51,379 nucleotides of DNA, taken from Bacteroidaceae bacterium (lineage in GTDB: Bacteria; Bacteroidota; Bacteroidia; Bacteroidales; Bacteroidaceae). This document shows, piece after piece, positions 28,013-36,708 of this stretch; the stretch's first letter is position 1; every line of letters starts with the position of its first letter. The translations under genes and the position numbers were made by a program. The stretch covers positions 1-51,379 of the forward strand of contig JAFXZK010000138.1 in NCBI GenBank assembly GCA_017541265.1, given 5' to 3'. The notes below the pieces were generated by a model, which saw nothing but the letters and a program-made list of their open reading frames with translations, did no database searches and was not told the origin of the DNA.

Positions 28013-28020
28013 TAATTTTG
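28013..28020 (+). promoter_or_regulatory. Promoter -7 box of the T9SS protein/uvrA operon
   Basis: TAATTTTG, 17 bases before the ATG at 28038. The upstream region is TTAATTCTT word repeats and lacks a clear TTTG at -33. Confidence 0.5.
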
Positions 28021-28037
28021 CAGAAAATATATTCTCA

Positions 28038-28796
28038 ATGAAGCACTTTTTATTCTTTTCCCTTGCCCTTTTGCCTCTCATTGTATGGGCACAGGTAGAG
28101 ATACCAACAGTTAACCCTCTCGGCACATACTACTTAATAAACAATGATCGTGAGGAAGAATCAGGCGATGTAAACGAACAGACATTGAGTGCACCATTCC
28201 GCGTTGTCTTCACTGCCAACCCCACCATCCCGGACGGTTACAAAAGTCAGGTGTGGTACGAATGGACGATGTGGAAGACGGACAATCCTGGCAACATTCT
28301 GCTTCGCCGCAATGATGAGAATTTCGAATATGACTTCTACGGAAGTGGCAGTTATACAGTCCAGCTCCGAGCCATCTTCTATGGAGAAGAAGGTGTTGAA
28401 GACTATGAGTTCCCACAAATAGAAGAAGGAGAAGACCCGAAGTATATCACCTTTACCGTCAGCGAAAGCAAGCTGGAGTTTCCTAATGCAATCTCGCCCA
28501 ATGGCGACGGCAACAACGACACGCTAAAGCCTAAGGAGGGGTATAAGGGCATCGTGTCCTTCCAAGCCATTATCTTCAACCGATGGGGACAGAAGATTTA
28601 TTCCTGGAACGATGTTCATGGCAGCTGGGACGGCAAGCATAATGGCAAGGTGGTCAAGGACGGCGTTTATTTCCTCAATGTGTCCGCCGTAGGCAGCGAT
28701 GGTGTCGAATATAAGATTAAGAAAGCCATCAATGTCATTTCCGGCTACAACAGTACCGACGGCTCTAACGGCAGCAACGGTGGCGGAAATGAGTGA
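28038..28796 (+). CDS. Small secreted protein with T9SS type B (CHU_C) sorting domain
   Basis: A 252-aa secreted protein. Signal peptide: residues 1-19 (FSLALLPLIVWAQ). The N-terminal part (about 25-145) looks like a PKD/Ig-type beta domain (VWYEWTMWKTDNPGN, SYTVQLRAIFYG). The C-terminal part is the gliding-motility-associated domain: FPNAISPNGDGNNDTLKP, FQAIIFNRWGQKIYSW, WDGKHNGKVVKDGVYF and INVI. Such domains direct export and surface attachment by the type IX system. The protein continues about 17 Ser/Gly/Asn-rich residues beyond the usual end of this domain. The last 8 bases overlap the uvrA start, so the two genes are coupled. Confidence 0.85.
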   Translation: MKHFLFFSLALLPLIVWAQVEIPTVNPLGTYYLINNDREEESGDVNEQTLSAPFRVVFTANPTIPDGYKSQVWYEWTMWKTDNPGNILLRRNDENFEYDFYGSGSYTVQLRAIFYGEEGVEDYEFPQIEEGEDPKYITFTVSESKLEFPNAISPNGDGNNDTLKPKEGYKGIVSFQAIIFNRWGQKIYSWNDVHGSWDGKHNGKVVKDGVYFLNVSAVGSDGVEYKIKKAINVISGYNSTDGSNGSNGGGNE

Positions 28797-31578
28797 ACAA
28801 AAGATTTGCGTGGAAGGCGCACGCGTCCACAATTTGAAGAATGTGGACGTGCAGATTCCGCGTAACAGCCTTACTGTCATCACAGGTCTAAGCGGCAGTG
28901 GCAAGTCGTCTTTGGCCTTCGACACTATTTATGCAGAAGGCCAGCGTCGTTATATTGAGACCTTCAGTGCCTACGCCCGCAACTTTCTCGGAGGCATGGA
29001 ACGTCCCGATGTGGATAAGATAACAGGTCTCAGCCCTGTCATAAGCATCGAACAGAAGACAACCAACAAGAATCCCAGAAGCACTGTCGGCACAACGACC
29101 GAGATTTACGATTTTCTGCGTCTGCTCTACGCCCGTGCAGCTGATGCCTATTCTTACATCAGTGGCGAATTGATGGTGCGACATACAGAAGAACAGATTC
29201 TTGACCTGCTTCTCAATGAATACCACGACAAGCGCATTGTCTTGCTGGCTCCGCTTGTCAAGAACCGCAAGGGACACTATAAGGAACTCTTTGAGACCAT
29301 TCGTCGCAAAGGTTACATATATGTCCGTGTTGACGGCGAGATGAAAGAGATTCAGCCAGGCATGAAACTCGACCGCTACCGCAACCACAGCATAGAGGTT
29401 GTCATCGACCGCCTTCGTGTTCAGGACAAGGATGACAAACGGCTCATCGGAAGTGTCGCAACGACGATGAAACAAGGCGAAGGCGAGATGCTCGTCTGCG
29501 ATATGGACACAAACGACATCCGACACTACAGCAAACATCTGATGTGCCCCACAAGTGGCATTTCATACCACGACCCTGCGCCACACGATTTCTCGTTCAA
29601 CAGTCCGCAAGGTGCTTGCCCGCGCTGCAAGGGGTTAGGTTTCGTACACATTATCGACCGAAACAAAGTCATCCCCGACCCATCCCTTTCGCTCAGACAA
29701 GGCGGCTTCGCTCCACTTGGCAAAGCCAAGCAGGCAATGATATTCTGGCAGGTGGAAGCAGTCCTTGAACAATATGGCTGTTCGATGGACACGCCACTTG
29801 GCGAAGTGCCTGATGAAGCTATCAACGAGATATTGGAGGGCAGTTCACAAAGGCTTCGCATCCCAGCCGACAGGGCAAAGACCACGAACGATGTCTATAC
29901 CACGTTCGACGGATTGGTCAAGTACATCGACCAGATGAAAGACGCTGAAGTTGGTGCTGCCGCTCAAAAGTGGGCAGAGCAGTTCAGTGGGGTTTGCGAA
30001 TGTCCTGAATGTCACGGTCAGCGTCTGAGGAAAGAGTCCTTGCATTTTCTGCTTGACGGCAAAAGCATTGCCGAAGTCTCTGCTCTTGAGCTGGGAGAAC
30101 TCTACGAATGGCTCGATGGTCTTGATAAGCGTATCAGCGAACGCCAAAGAGCCATTGCCGCTGAAATCATCAAGGAAATAAAGACGCGGCTGAAGTTCCT
30201 GCTTGATGTCGGTCTTGACTATCTTTCCCTTTCTCGCCCCTCGATGAGCCTTTCCGGTGGTGAGAGCCAGCGCATACGTCTTGCTACACAGATTGGAAGC
30301 CAGCTTGTAGGTGTTCTTTACATTCTCGATGAACCAAGCATCGGACTTCATCAGCGCGACAACATCAAACTCATCCGTTCGCTCAAGGCTTTGCGCGATG
30401 CAGGCAATACGGTGCTTGTCGTGGAGCATGACCGCGAGATGATGGAGAATGCTGACTATATCGTTAACATCGGTCCCCTTGCCGGCCGACGCGGCGGCAA
30501 AGTCGTCTTTCAGGGAACATATAAGGACATGTTAAAGACAGACACGCTGACGGCAAGGTACTTGAAGGGAGAAGCCTCCCCCATCCCCTCCAAAGAAGGG
30601 CAGAATGGCAGCGGTTTAACTCCTTCTCCTTCGGAGAGGGCTGGGGTGAAGCTTATGGGTTGTACCGGCCACAACCTTAAGAACATAGACGTTGAGATAC
30701 CTCTTGGAAAGCTCATCTGCATCACAGGTGTCAGTGGCAGCGGCAAGAGTTCCCTCATCAGCGAAACGCTCTACCCCATCCTCAGCAAACATTTCTACCG
30801 TTCGCTCACTGACCCTCTGCCTTATTCTTCCATAGAGGGACTGGAGAACATCGACAAAGTCATCGACGTGAACCAAAATCCATTGGGACGCACGCCACGC
30901 TCCAATCCTGCCACCTACACAGGAGTCTTCATGGACATACGCAACCTCTTTGTCGAACTTCCCGAAGCCCGAATCAGAGGTTACAAGCCCGGGCGCTTCT
31001 CCTTCAACGTCAAGGGCGGACGCTGCGAATGCTGTGGCGGCAACGGCTACCGAACCATCGAAATGAATTTCCTGCCGAACGTCTTTGTTCCCTGTGAGGA
31101 ATGTCGCGGAAAACGTTACAACCGTGAGACGCTCGAAGTGCGATACCGGGGGAAAAGCATCGCCGACGTGCTCGACATGACCATCAACCAGGCGGTCGAG
31201 TTCTTTGCTGCCCAGCCCACCATCTTGGGTAAGATAAAAGTCTTGCAGGAAGTCGGGCTTGGCTACATCAAGCTTGGTCAGCCAAGCAATACGCTTTCGG
31301 GAGGTGAGAGCCAACGTGTGAAACTTGCAACCGAGCTTGCCAGACGCGACACCGGTCGCACGCTCTACATCCTCGACGAACCCACCACAGGCCTACACTT
31401 CGAGGACATCCGCGTCCTGCTTGAGGTGCTCCGTAAACTTGTCAACAAGGGCAACACCATCATCATCATAGAACACAACCAAGACATCATCCGCGCTGCC
31501 GACTGCATTATTGATATGGGACCAGGTGGCGGTCGCAATGGCGGTCAGATACTTTATTGCGGAGAACCGAAGGAATAA
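28789..31578 (+). CDS. uvrA: Excinuclease ABC subunit UvrA
   Basis: The damage-recognition ATPase of nucleotide excision repair, partner of UvrB and Mfd. I start at the ATG at 28789 (MSEQKICVEGARVHNLKN), the family N-terminus; the frame is open 30 codons further upstream through the preceding gene. The protein has about 929 aa. First half: Walker A GLSGSGKSS, zinc module with CPRCKGLG, signature LSGGESQRIRLATQ. Second half: Walker A GVSGSGKSS, zinc finger CECCGGNGYRTIEM and CEECRGKRYN, signature LSGGESQRVKLATE. Residues about 595-624, between the halves, are encoded by two family B repeats in tandem (IPSKEGQNGSG, TPSPSERAGVK). The gene is convergent with pheS. Confidence 0.96.
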   Translation: MSEQKICVEGARVHNLKNVDVQIPRNSLTVITGLSGSGKSSLAFDTIYAEGQRRYIETFSAYARNFLGGMERPDVDKITGLSPVISIEQKTTNKNPRSTVGTTTEIYDFLRLLYARAADAYSYISGELMVRHTEEQILDLLLNEYHDKRIVLLAPLVKNRKGHYKELFETIRRKGYIYVRVDGEMKEIQPGMKLDRYRNHSIEVVIDRLRVQDKDDKRLIGSVATTMKQGEGEMLVCDMDTNDIRHYSKHLMCPTSGISYHDPAPHDFSFNSPQGACPRCKGLGFVHIIDRNKVIPDPSLSLRQGGFAPLGKAKQAMIFWQVEAVLEQYGCSMDTPLGEVPDEAINEILEGSSQRLRIPADRAKTTNDVYTTFDGLVKYIDQMKDAEVGAAAQKWAEQFSGVCECPECHGQRLRKESLHFLLDGKSIAEVSALELGELYEWLDGLDKRISERQRAIAAEIIKEIKTRLKFLLDVGLDYLSLSRPSMSLSGGESQRIRLATQIGSQLVGVLYILDEPSIGLHQRDNIKLIRSLKALRDAGNTVLVVEHDREMMENADYIVNIGPLAGRRGGKVVFQGTYKDMLKTDTLTARYLKGEASPIPSKEGQNGSGLTPSPSERAGVKLMGCTGHNLKNIDVEIPLGKLICITGVSGSGKSSLISETLYPILSKHFYRSLTDPLPYSSIEGLENIDKVIDVNQNPLGRTPRSNPATYTGVFMDIRNLFVELPEARIRGYKPGRFSFNVKGGRCECCGGNGYRTIEMNFLPNVFVPCEECRGKRYNRETLEVRYRGKSIADVLDMTINQAVEFFAAQPTILGKIKVLQEVGLGYIKLGQPSNTLSGGESQRVKLATELARRDTGRTLYILDEPTTGLHFEDIRVLLEVLRKLVNKGNTIIIIEHNQDIIRAADCIIDMGPGGGRNGGQILYCGEPKE
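30571..30655 (+). repeat. Family B repeats inside uvrA
   Basis: CCTCCCCCATCCCCTCCAAA followed by GAAGGG, then CTCCTTCTCCTTCGGAGAGG followed by GCTGGGGTGAAG. The second element is nearly the same as the fmt copy at 44348. Both are translated in frame in the linker between the two ATPase halves. Confidence 0.85.
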
Positions 31579-31624
31579 CAGCCCCTTTCGATTCTGTTCT
31601 TGAAGATATTATTATAATAATGTA

Positions 31625-32647
31625 TTACCTTGCGCTGGTGAACTCGTCAAGGAAGCGGACATCGTTCTCCGAGAACATGCGCAGGTCTTTCACCTGATAC
31701 TTCAAGTTAGTGATGCGTTCAATGCCCATACCGAAAGCATAACCGGTATAGACACTGCTGTCAATGCCGTTTGCATCGAGCACGGCAGGGTCAACCATAC
31801 CGCAGCCAAGTATCTCAACCCAACCCGTGTGCTTGCAGAAAGAACAGCCTTTGCCGCCGCAGAGGTGGCAGCTGATGTCCATTTCTGCACTTGGCTCCGT
31901 GAAGGGGAAATAGCTGGGGCGGAGGCGTATCTTTGTGTCTGCGCCGAACATTTCCTGAGCAAAGAGCAGGAGCACTTGCTTGAGGTCGGTAAAGCTGACA
32001 TTTTTGTCGATATAGAGACCTTCCACCTGATGGAAGAAGCAATGGGCGCGGGCACTGATGGCTTCATTGCGATACACACGACCTGGACAGATGACACGAA
32101 TGGGAGGCTGAGTGCTCTCCATCACGCGGGCCTGCACGCTGCTCGTATGCGAACGAAGGATGATGTCGGGATGCGACTCGACGAAAAACGTGTCCTGCAT
32201 GTCGCGGGCAGGATGGTCGTCGGCAAAGTTCATGCTGCTATAGACGTGCCAGTCGTCCTCTACTTCAGGACCGTCCGCCAAAGTAAAGCCAAGACGGCTG
32301 AAGATGTCAACGATTTCGTTCTTGACAATCGTCAAAGGATGACGAGACCCGAGGGCGATGGGGTAAGGCGTACGAGTAAGGTCAATAGAAGCGGAACCCG
32401 TCGCGGCGACCTCTCCAGCATTGTCCTTCAGGGCATTTATCTTCTCTTGAGCAAAGTTCTTTAGCTCATTGATTTTCATGCCAACTTCTTTCTTCAATTC
32501 TGCAGGCACGCTTCTGAAGTCGTTCATGAGCATTGTAATCTCGCCCTTTTTACTCAAGTACTTGATGCGCAGAGCTTCTGCCTCCTGGGCATTCTTTGCC
32601 TGAAGGGCGGCTATCTCCTGCATTAATTGCTGTATTTTCTGTAACAT
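31625..32647 (-). CDS. pheS: Phenylalanyl-tRNA synthetase alpha subunit
   Basis: The catalytic subunit of the alpha2beta2 enzyme that charges tRNA-Phe, 340 aa from the second Met (the first Met is at 32650). An N-terminal coiled coil spans about residues 1-85 (Gln/Ala/Glu-rich). The class II core has GFTLADGPEVEDDW, RDMQDTFFV, motif 2 around LRSHTSSVQARVM and CPGRVYRNEAISARAHCFFHQVEG, and motif 3 in GYAFGMGIERI. The ending LRMFSENDVRFLDEF is canonical. It is monocistronic here; pheT is not in the window. Confidence 0.96.
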   Translation of the reverse strand: MLQKIQQLMQEIAALQAKNAQEAEALRIKYLSKKGEITMLMNDFRSVPAELKKEVGMKINELKNFAQEKINALKDNAGEVAATGSASIDLTRTPYPIALGSRHPLTIVKNEIVDIFSRLGFTLADGPEVEDDWHVYSSMNFADDHPARDMQDTFFVESHPDIILRSHTSSVQARVMESTQPPIRVICPGRVYRNEAISARAHCFFHQVEGLYIDKNVSFTDLKQVLLLFAQEMFGADTKIRLRPSYFPFTEPSAEMDISCHLCGGKGCSFCKHTGWVEILGCGMVDPAVLDANGIDSSVYTGYAFGMGIERITNLKYQVKDLRMFSENDVRFLDEFTSAR

Positions 32648-32697
32648 CATGCCATTTACAATTTGACGATTTACGATTAACGATTTCGTTTCGCGTG

Positions 32698-32705
32698 CAA
32701 AAGTA
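32698..32705 (-). promoter_or_regulatory. Promoter -7 box of pheS
   Basis: Minus strand TACTTTTG, about 50 bases before the pheS start. The leader is too short for a long attenuator. Confidence 0.5.
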
Positions 32706-32749
32706 TAAAAAAGTTTTGGATTAGGGATTAGAGATTAGAGATTATTTTG

Positions 32750-32757
32750 TAATTTTG
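32750..32757 (+). promoter_or_regulatory. Promoter -7 box of the DUF4348/murB operon
   Basis: TAATTTTG, 28 bases before the ATG at 32785, next to GATTAGAGATTAGAGATTA words and divergent from the pheS promoter. Confidence 0.5.
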
Positions 32758-32784
32758 CACGCGATTTGGGATTTAGGATGCAGA

Positions 32785-33648
32785 ATGAGCATTAAGCGTA
32801 AGGTTATATGGCTCTTTGTGGCGGTCGTTGCAACGCTTTCGCTTTCGTGTGAGGGCAACAGAAGCACTTCAAGCCGGGAGGAGCAAGAGTTGGAGCCGGA
32901 AGAAATCATTCCTCTTGACACATTGGCACAAGAGGATGAGAAACTTGACCTGGATGAAGAGGACAACTTCAAATTGGATGGTGTCTTCAACGACTTTCTC
33001 TTTGCTTACCTCCACAGCCGCACGCTCCGACGCGAACGCACGGCAAAGCCGTTACGTATGGAACACTCGGAACGTCCAACCGAATTGATTGAACAGTTCG
33101 ACCCTGAGTTTGAGTTCAGTTTTCTCTCCGGCGAATACTTCACAACGCTTTACGGAAATGCACGGCAAATGCAGGAGGAAGACGAGGAGGAACAGGGAGA
33201 AGACTCCATCGTGAGCCTGCAGCGCATCAACCTCAATGATGGCACTATCCGCAACTTCGAGTTCCTGCGGGAGCAAGGGCGCTGGCAACTTGACGCCATC
33301 CGTGAAGCGACATTTCAGGACGATGACCTCTGCGACTTCCTCAACTTCTATGCCCGCTTCTGCACCGACAGCCTCTTTCAGGCACAATCCATCGCCGACC
33401 CGCTCCACATTGTCATTTTGGACGCTGAAGACGAGGAGGGAAGCATCGACGGTATAATTGATGCAGACCAATGGCAGACGTTCTGTCCTGAAGTTCCAAG
33501 CGGCATCATCTCAAACATACGCAAGGGGCAAAGCTACGGACAGCACAAAATTGTGATGCGCAAGAGCGGACTGGCGAATGGTTTGCAGGAAGTATTCACC
33601 TTCACAAAAGACAGAGACAACTGGCGTCTGACAAGATATGAGAATTGA
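32785..33648 (+). CDS. DUF4348-type lipoprotein
   Basis: A 287-aa lipoprotein. The signal sequence ends LSLSCEGN, with the lipid-anchored cysteine near residue 22. A strongly acidic linker follows (EEQELEPEEIIPLDT, EDEKLDLDEEDNF). The globular part resembles the Bacteroidetes DUF4348 family: FNDFLFAYLHSRTLRRERT, FEFLREQGRWQLDAI, and a second repeat-like half with DFLNFYARFCTDSLFQ and VFTFTKDRDNWRLTRYE. The true start is the ATG at 32785, since the frame upstream includes the promoter. It overlaps murB by 11 bases. The order DUF4348-murB-hydrolase suggests an envelope role, but no function is known. Confidence 0.8.
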   Translation: MSIKRKVIWLFVAVVATLSLSCEGNRSTSSREEQELEPEEIIPLDTLAQEDEKLDLDEEDNFKLDGVFNDFLFAYLHSRTLRRERTAKPLRMEHSERPTELIEQFDPEFEFSFLSGEYFTTLYGNARQMQEEDEEEQGEDSIVSLQRINLNDGTIRNFEFLREQGRWQLDAIREATFQDDDLCDFLNFYARFCTDSLFQAQSIADPLHIVILDAEDEEGSIDGIIDADQWQTFCPEVPSGIISNIRKGQSYGQHKIVMRKSGLANGLQEVFTFTKDRDNWRLTRYEN

Positions 33649-34672
33649 GAACACCTTTGGCATTGATGTTCAATGCCGCGAACTCATCACCTACGATTCT
33701 GAGCAGGCGCTTCGAGAAGCCTTGAAGCGTATTCACATACAATATAAAGGCTTGCCAATCCTGCATATCGGCTGTGGAAGTAACCTTCTCTTTCTCAATG
33801 ACTATAATGGCATCGTGTTAAAGTCAAGCATAAAGGGCGTAAACCTCTTGAACGAGAGTGATGACGAGGTGCTTGTAGAGGTGGGGGCCGGTGAGATTTG
33901 CGACGACTTTATTGCACTCGCCATCCGTCGCGGATGGTATGGAATGGAGAACCTTTCCCTCATCCCCGGGCAGATAGGTGCTGCTGCCGTGCAGAACATC
34001 GGAGCTTACGGTGTGGAGGCTTGCGACGTGATTGAGGAGGTGAAGGGCATCAGCCTTACAGACGGCACAGCGCACTCTTGGAGGCGCGACGAATGCAAGT
34101 ACGGCTACAGGCAAAGTATCTTCAAAGAAGAGCTTTGGGGCAAGTACGCTATCACCCGTGTCACGTTCCGCCTCAGCAAGCACTTTGTGCCGAAGCTTCA
34201 GTATGGCGGCCTCATCAAGGCAATTGAGCAGGCTGGTTTTTCAGAGGACACGCTTACGGCAGAGCAGTTGCGGCAAATCATCATTGACATTCGTCGAGCC
34301 AAGCTTCCAGACCCTAAAGAGCAAGGCAACGCAGGCAGCTTCTTCAAGAATCCTGTCGTGTCGAAGGAGAAGGCAGAGCACTTGCTTTCCAAGTACCCAG
34401 CAATGCCCCACTACCCTGCTGACGAGGGACGAGTCAAACTGGCGGCAGGCTGGCTGATTGAGCAAGCAGGCTGGAAGGGAAGAAGCCTTGGTCCTGCTGC
34501 CGTACACGACCGCCAGGCATTGGTGCTCGTCAATAAGGGAGGAGCCTCAGGGCACGATATACAAAGGCTTTGCGAAGCCATCAAGAAAGATGTAGCCGAC
34601 AAGTTCGGCATAGAACTATCGCCAGAAGTAAATTTAATTGACAATTGGACAATTGGACAATCTGACAATTAA
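33638..34672 (+). CDS. murB: UDP-N-acetylenolpyruvoylglucosamine reductase MurB
   Basis: A FAD enzyme that reduces UDP-GlcNAc-enolpyruvate to UDP-MurNAc with NADPH, the second committed step of peptidoglycan synthesis. The 344 aa are of the type I (E. coli-like) form. FAD-binding motifs are HIGCGSNLLFL and LIPGQIGAAAVQNIGAYGVE. The catalytic serine lies in GNAGSFFKNPVV and a conserved Glu in LSPEVNLI. The last residues (DNWTIGQSDN) extend beyond the family end and are encoded by a family C repeat. The gene overlaps the DUF4348 gene and precedes the PhnP-like gene by 32 bases of the same repeat. Confidence 0.96.
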   Translation: MRIENTFGIDVQCRELITYDSEQALREALKRIHIQYKGLPILHIGCGSNLLFLNDYNGIVLKSSIKGVNLLNESDDEVLVEVGAGEICDDFIALAIRRGWYGMENLSLIPGQIGAAAVQNIGAYGVEACDVIEEVKGISLTDGTAHSWRRDECKYGYRQSIFKEELWGKYAITRVTFRLSKHFVPKLQYGGLIKAIEQAGFSEDTLTAEQLRQIIIDIRRAKLPDPKEQGNAGSFFKNPVVSKEKAEHLLSKYPAMPHYPADEGRVKLAAGWLIEQAGWKGRSLGPAAVHDRQALVLVNKGGASGHDIQRLCEAIKKDVADKFGIELSPEVNLIDNWTIGQSDN

Positions 34673-34686
34673 ATTGTGAAATTGTC
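34640..34686 (-). repeat. Family C repeat at the murB end
   Basis: GACAATTGGACAATTGGACA and the following bases are the reverse complement of the elements at 36313-36358 and 51137-51182, lacking one 8-bp unit. It supplies the MurB C-terminal tail and stop and the spacer to the next gene. Confidence 0.8.
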
Positions 34687-34704
34687 AAATCGTAAAATTG
34701 TGAA

Positions 34705-35466
34705 ATGAAGATTACATTCCTCGGAACAGGCACAAGCATCGGCGTACCGCAAATAGGTTGCCAGTGCGAAGTTTGCACCAGCAGCGACCCTCGCGACCGC
34801 CGCTTGCGTGCTTCGGCGCTTTTCGAGGAGGGCAACACACGGCTTCTGCTCGATTGCGGTCCTGACTTCCGTGAGCAGATGCTCCGTATCAAGATGACGA
34901 AACCGCTTGATGCTGTGCTCATCACCCACGAGCATTATGACCATGTCGGGGGCATCGACGACCTCCGGCCCTTTACCTTCGACCGCAACCTTCCACTTTA
35001 TGCCGACGACTATGCCTGTCGACATCTGCGCCAGCGCCTACCCTACTGCCTTGTACGAAACACTTATCCGGGCGTTCCGCAGTTGCATTTACAGGAGATA
35101 AAGGAAGGCGACAAGTTGCAGTTCGGTCCGCTTAGTGTCACAGCTCTTCGCGTTATGCACGGCGAACTGCCTATTCTCGGTTATCGCATCGGTGATGTGG
35201 CTTACCTCACAGACATGACCGAACTGTTCGATTCGTCTTTACCTTTAATAAAAGACATCAAACTGCTCATTATCGGAGCCTTGCGGCATACGCCTCACAA
35301 GACGCACCAAACCATAGAGCACGCCATTGAGTTCAGTCGAAGCCTGGGCAACATTCCCACCTACTTCATCCACATGTGCCATCAAGTCGGGCTTTATGAA
35401 GTCGAGGAGCGAAAACTTCCTGCTGGCTTCCACTATGCCTACGACGGTCTCGTGCTTGAGGTGTGA
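34705..35466 (+). CDS. PhnP/RNase Z-like metallo-beta-lactamase-fold hydrolase
   Basis: A 253-aa cytoplasmic metallohydrolase. The metal-binding motif is THEHYDHVGG with His75, His77, Asp79 and His80. The N-terminus FLGTGTSIGVPQIGCQCEVC, with the paired cysteines, is typical of the PhnP group (phosphoribosyl cyclic phosphate phosphodiesterase and relatives). Later ligands lie in LRVMHGELPILGYRIGDVAYLTD and FIHMCHQVG. No phosphonate genes are nearby, so the true substrate in this lineage is unknown. Its place after murB may be a Bacteroidales gene order rather than a shared pathway. Confidence 0.85.
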   Translation: MKITFLGTGTSIGVPQIGCQCEVCTSSDPRDRRLRASALFEEGNTRLLLDCGPDFREQMLRIKMTKPLDAVLITHEHYDHVGGIDDLRPFTFDRNLPLYADDYACRHLRQRLPYCLVRNTYPGVPQLHLQEIKEGDKLQFGPLSVTALRVMHGELPILGYRIGDVAYLTDMTELFDSSLPLIKDIKLLIIGALRHTPHKTHQTIEHAIEFSRSLGNIPTYFIHMCHQVGLYEVEERKLPAGFHYAYDGLVLEV

Positions 35467-35477
35467 GGCATCCCTAA

Positions 35478-36053
35478 CTACTGCACTTGAAAATAGAAGT
35501 ACCCGACTGCGCCGCCTCCTGTAGCACCGCTTTGGGGAGTAATGCGACCGCTATAGGACGTATTTTCAACGATGTTTCCGTTGTCGATTGTAATGCCCTG
35601 TCCGCTGTAACTGTAGCGGGCAACAAACTTGATGGTGTCCTGCTTTCCCGCTTCGGTAGGAAGTGCGTTGGCCGGCAGAAGCATGTGGCAGACAGGGTCG
35701 TATGCCCCGTTTACATAGCCATCGTAGTTCGTGTGCTGGTTATACACCTTAAAGGCGTGTACCTTATTGCCTTCGCTATCGAGCGTATCGAAACAGAGAG
35801 TCCATGTATAGTTAGTGCCGTGAATGAGGTGGCCACGTTCTTTCTGGCAAGCAGTTATATGGATGGAATCGCCAGGATTCAGCACGATATTTCGGGGATT
35901 GCCTTGAACGTAATTGGGGTAGCTGCCTATCTTATATGTGAAGCCAAGCCAGGTTGGGCAGTAGGAGGTGGTGTCGTTCTTGGAACAAGAAAGGCAACAA
36001 ACAAAGGACAACAGGCAACAGACAATCGTTTTGGAGATTTTGAATTTATTCAT
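35478..36053 (-). CDS. Hypothetical lipoprotein
   Basis: A 191-aa lipoprotein that I do not recognise. The signal sequence has a Cys-rich core (IVCCLLSFVCCLSC), with the lipid-anchored cysteine near residue 23. The DNA for it is a word repeat of TTGCCTGTTGTCC type. The body is predicted beta-rich with many Gly, Asn, Tyr and Thr residues. It contains LNPGDSIHITACQKERGHLI and ends GGGAVGYFYFQVQ, like a small extracellular beta-sandwich. It follows maf by 6 bases on the same strand and is probably the last gene of that operon. Confidence 0.7.
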   Translation of the reverse strand: MNKFKISKTIVCCLLSFVCCLSCSKNDTTSYCPTWLGFTYKIGSYPNYVQGNPRNIVLNPGDSIHITACQKERGHLIHGTNYTWTLCFDTLDSEGNKVHAFKVYNQHTNYDGYVNGAYDPVCHMLLPANALPTEAGKQDTIKFVARYSYSGQGITIDNGNIVENTSYSGRITPQSGATGGGAVGYFYFQVQ

Positions 36054-36059
36054 TTTGAA

Positions 36060-36689
36060 TTATATAATGTTTAGTTTCTTCATTTCGGAATAGAGTCTCT
36101 GCACGGGAAGCCCCATGACGTTGAAGTAGGAACCCTCGATGGAAGTGACGCCAATGTAGCCTATCCATTCTTGGATGCCGTATGATCCGGCTTTGTCAAA
36201 CGGACGATAATGCGTGACATAATGGTCGATTTCGGCTTCCGAGAGTTGGGCGAAAGTGACCTGAGAGACGGAAGAGAAAGAATGGTGCTTGATTTGACAA
36301 TTTGACGATTTCACAATTTCACAATTAAATTGTCCAATTGTCAGATTGTCCAATTGTCCAATATAAGAGAGTGTTACGCCTGTCACGACCTGATGCGTCT
36401 TGCCGGAAAGCTTGCGGAGCATCTCTTTTGCCTCTGCCTCGTCTGCGGGTTTGCCAAGCACTTCCCCATCAAGCCAGACGATTGTGTCGGCTGTGATGAG
36501 CAGTTCATCGGGTTCAAGAGTATAGGCCGCAGCCTTCTTTCGGCTGATGTATTGAGGTATCTCCTCCATCTGAAGCCCATCGGGATAGGACTCGTCAAGC
36601 CCTTGAAGCGTGCGGACTTCAAAGTCCAGACCAAGCCCGGAAAGGAGTTCCCTGCGGCGCGGAGAGTTACTTGCTAAGACTATTTTCAT
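36060..36689 (-). CDS. maf: Maf-family nucleotide pyrophosphatase
   Basis: Maf proteins hydrolyse non-canonical or dTTP/UTP-type nucleoside triphosphates. The family start MKIVLASNSPRRRELL begins at the ATG at 36689; a GTG 15 bases upstream is less likely. The protein has 209 aa. Conserved residues: SxxR in SNSPRRRELL, ITADTIVWLDGEVLGKP with the catalytic Asp, and DKAGSYGIQEWI. Between VVTGVTLSYI and FSSVSQVTFAQLS the protein carries about 25 extra residues (111-135; GQLDNLTIGQFNCEIVKSSN) encoded entirely by a family C repeat. The insert falls in a surface hairpin in known Maf folds and leaves the active-site motifs intact, so activity is plausible. Confidence 0.93.
   Translation of the reverse strand: MKIVLASNSPRRRELLSGLGLDFEVRTLQGLDESYPDGLQMEEIPQYISRKKAAAYTLEPDELLITADTIVWLDGEVLGKPADEAEAKEMLRKLSGKTHQVVTGVTLSYIGQLDNLTIGQFNCEIVKSSNCQIKHHSFSSVSQVTFAQLSEAEIDHYVTHYRPFDKAGSYGIQEWIGYIGVTSIEGSYFNVMGLPVQRLYSEMKKLNII
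36287..36361 (-). repeat. Family C repeat inside maf
   Basis: The stretch 36313-36358 matches 51137-51182 at 45 of 46 positions and, inverted and shortened, 34640-34686. In maf it is translated in frame on the minus strand and adds about 25 residues. Confidence 0.9.
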
Positions 36690-36708
36690 TGAATATTGAA
36701 TCACTAAT

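Noticed and set aside
28699-28788. 30-residue N-terminal extension of UvrA
   Set aside because: It is the other frame of the upstream T9SS gene; UvrA homology starts at MSEQKICVEG.
32641-32700. Attenuator or T-box before pheS
   Set aside because: The leader is about 50 bases, with no alternative stems or terminator; only AT-rich words are seen.
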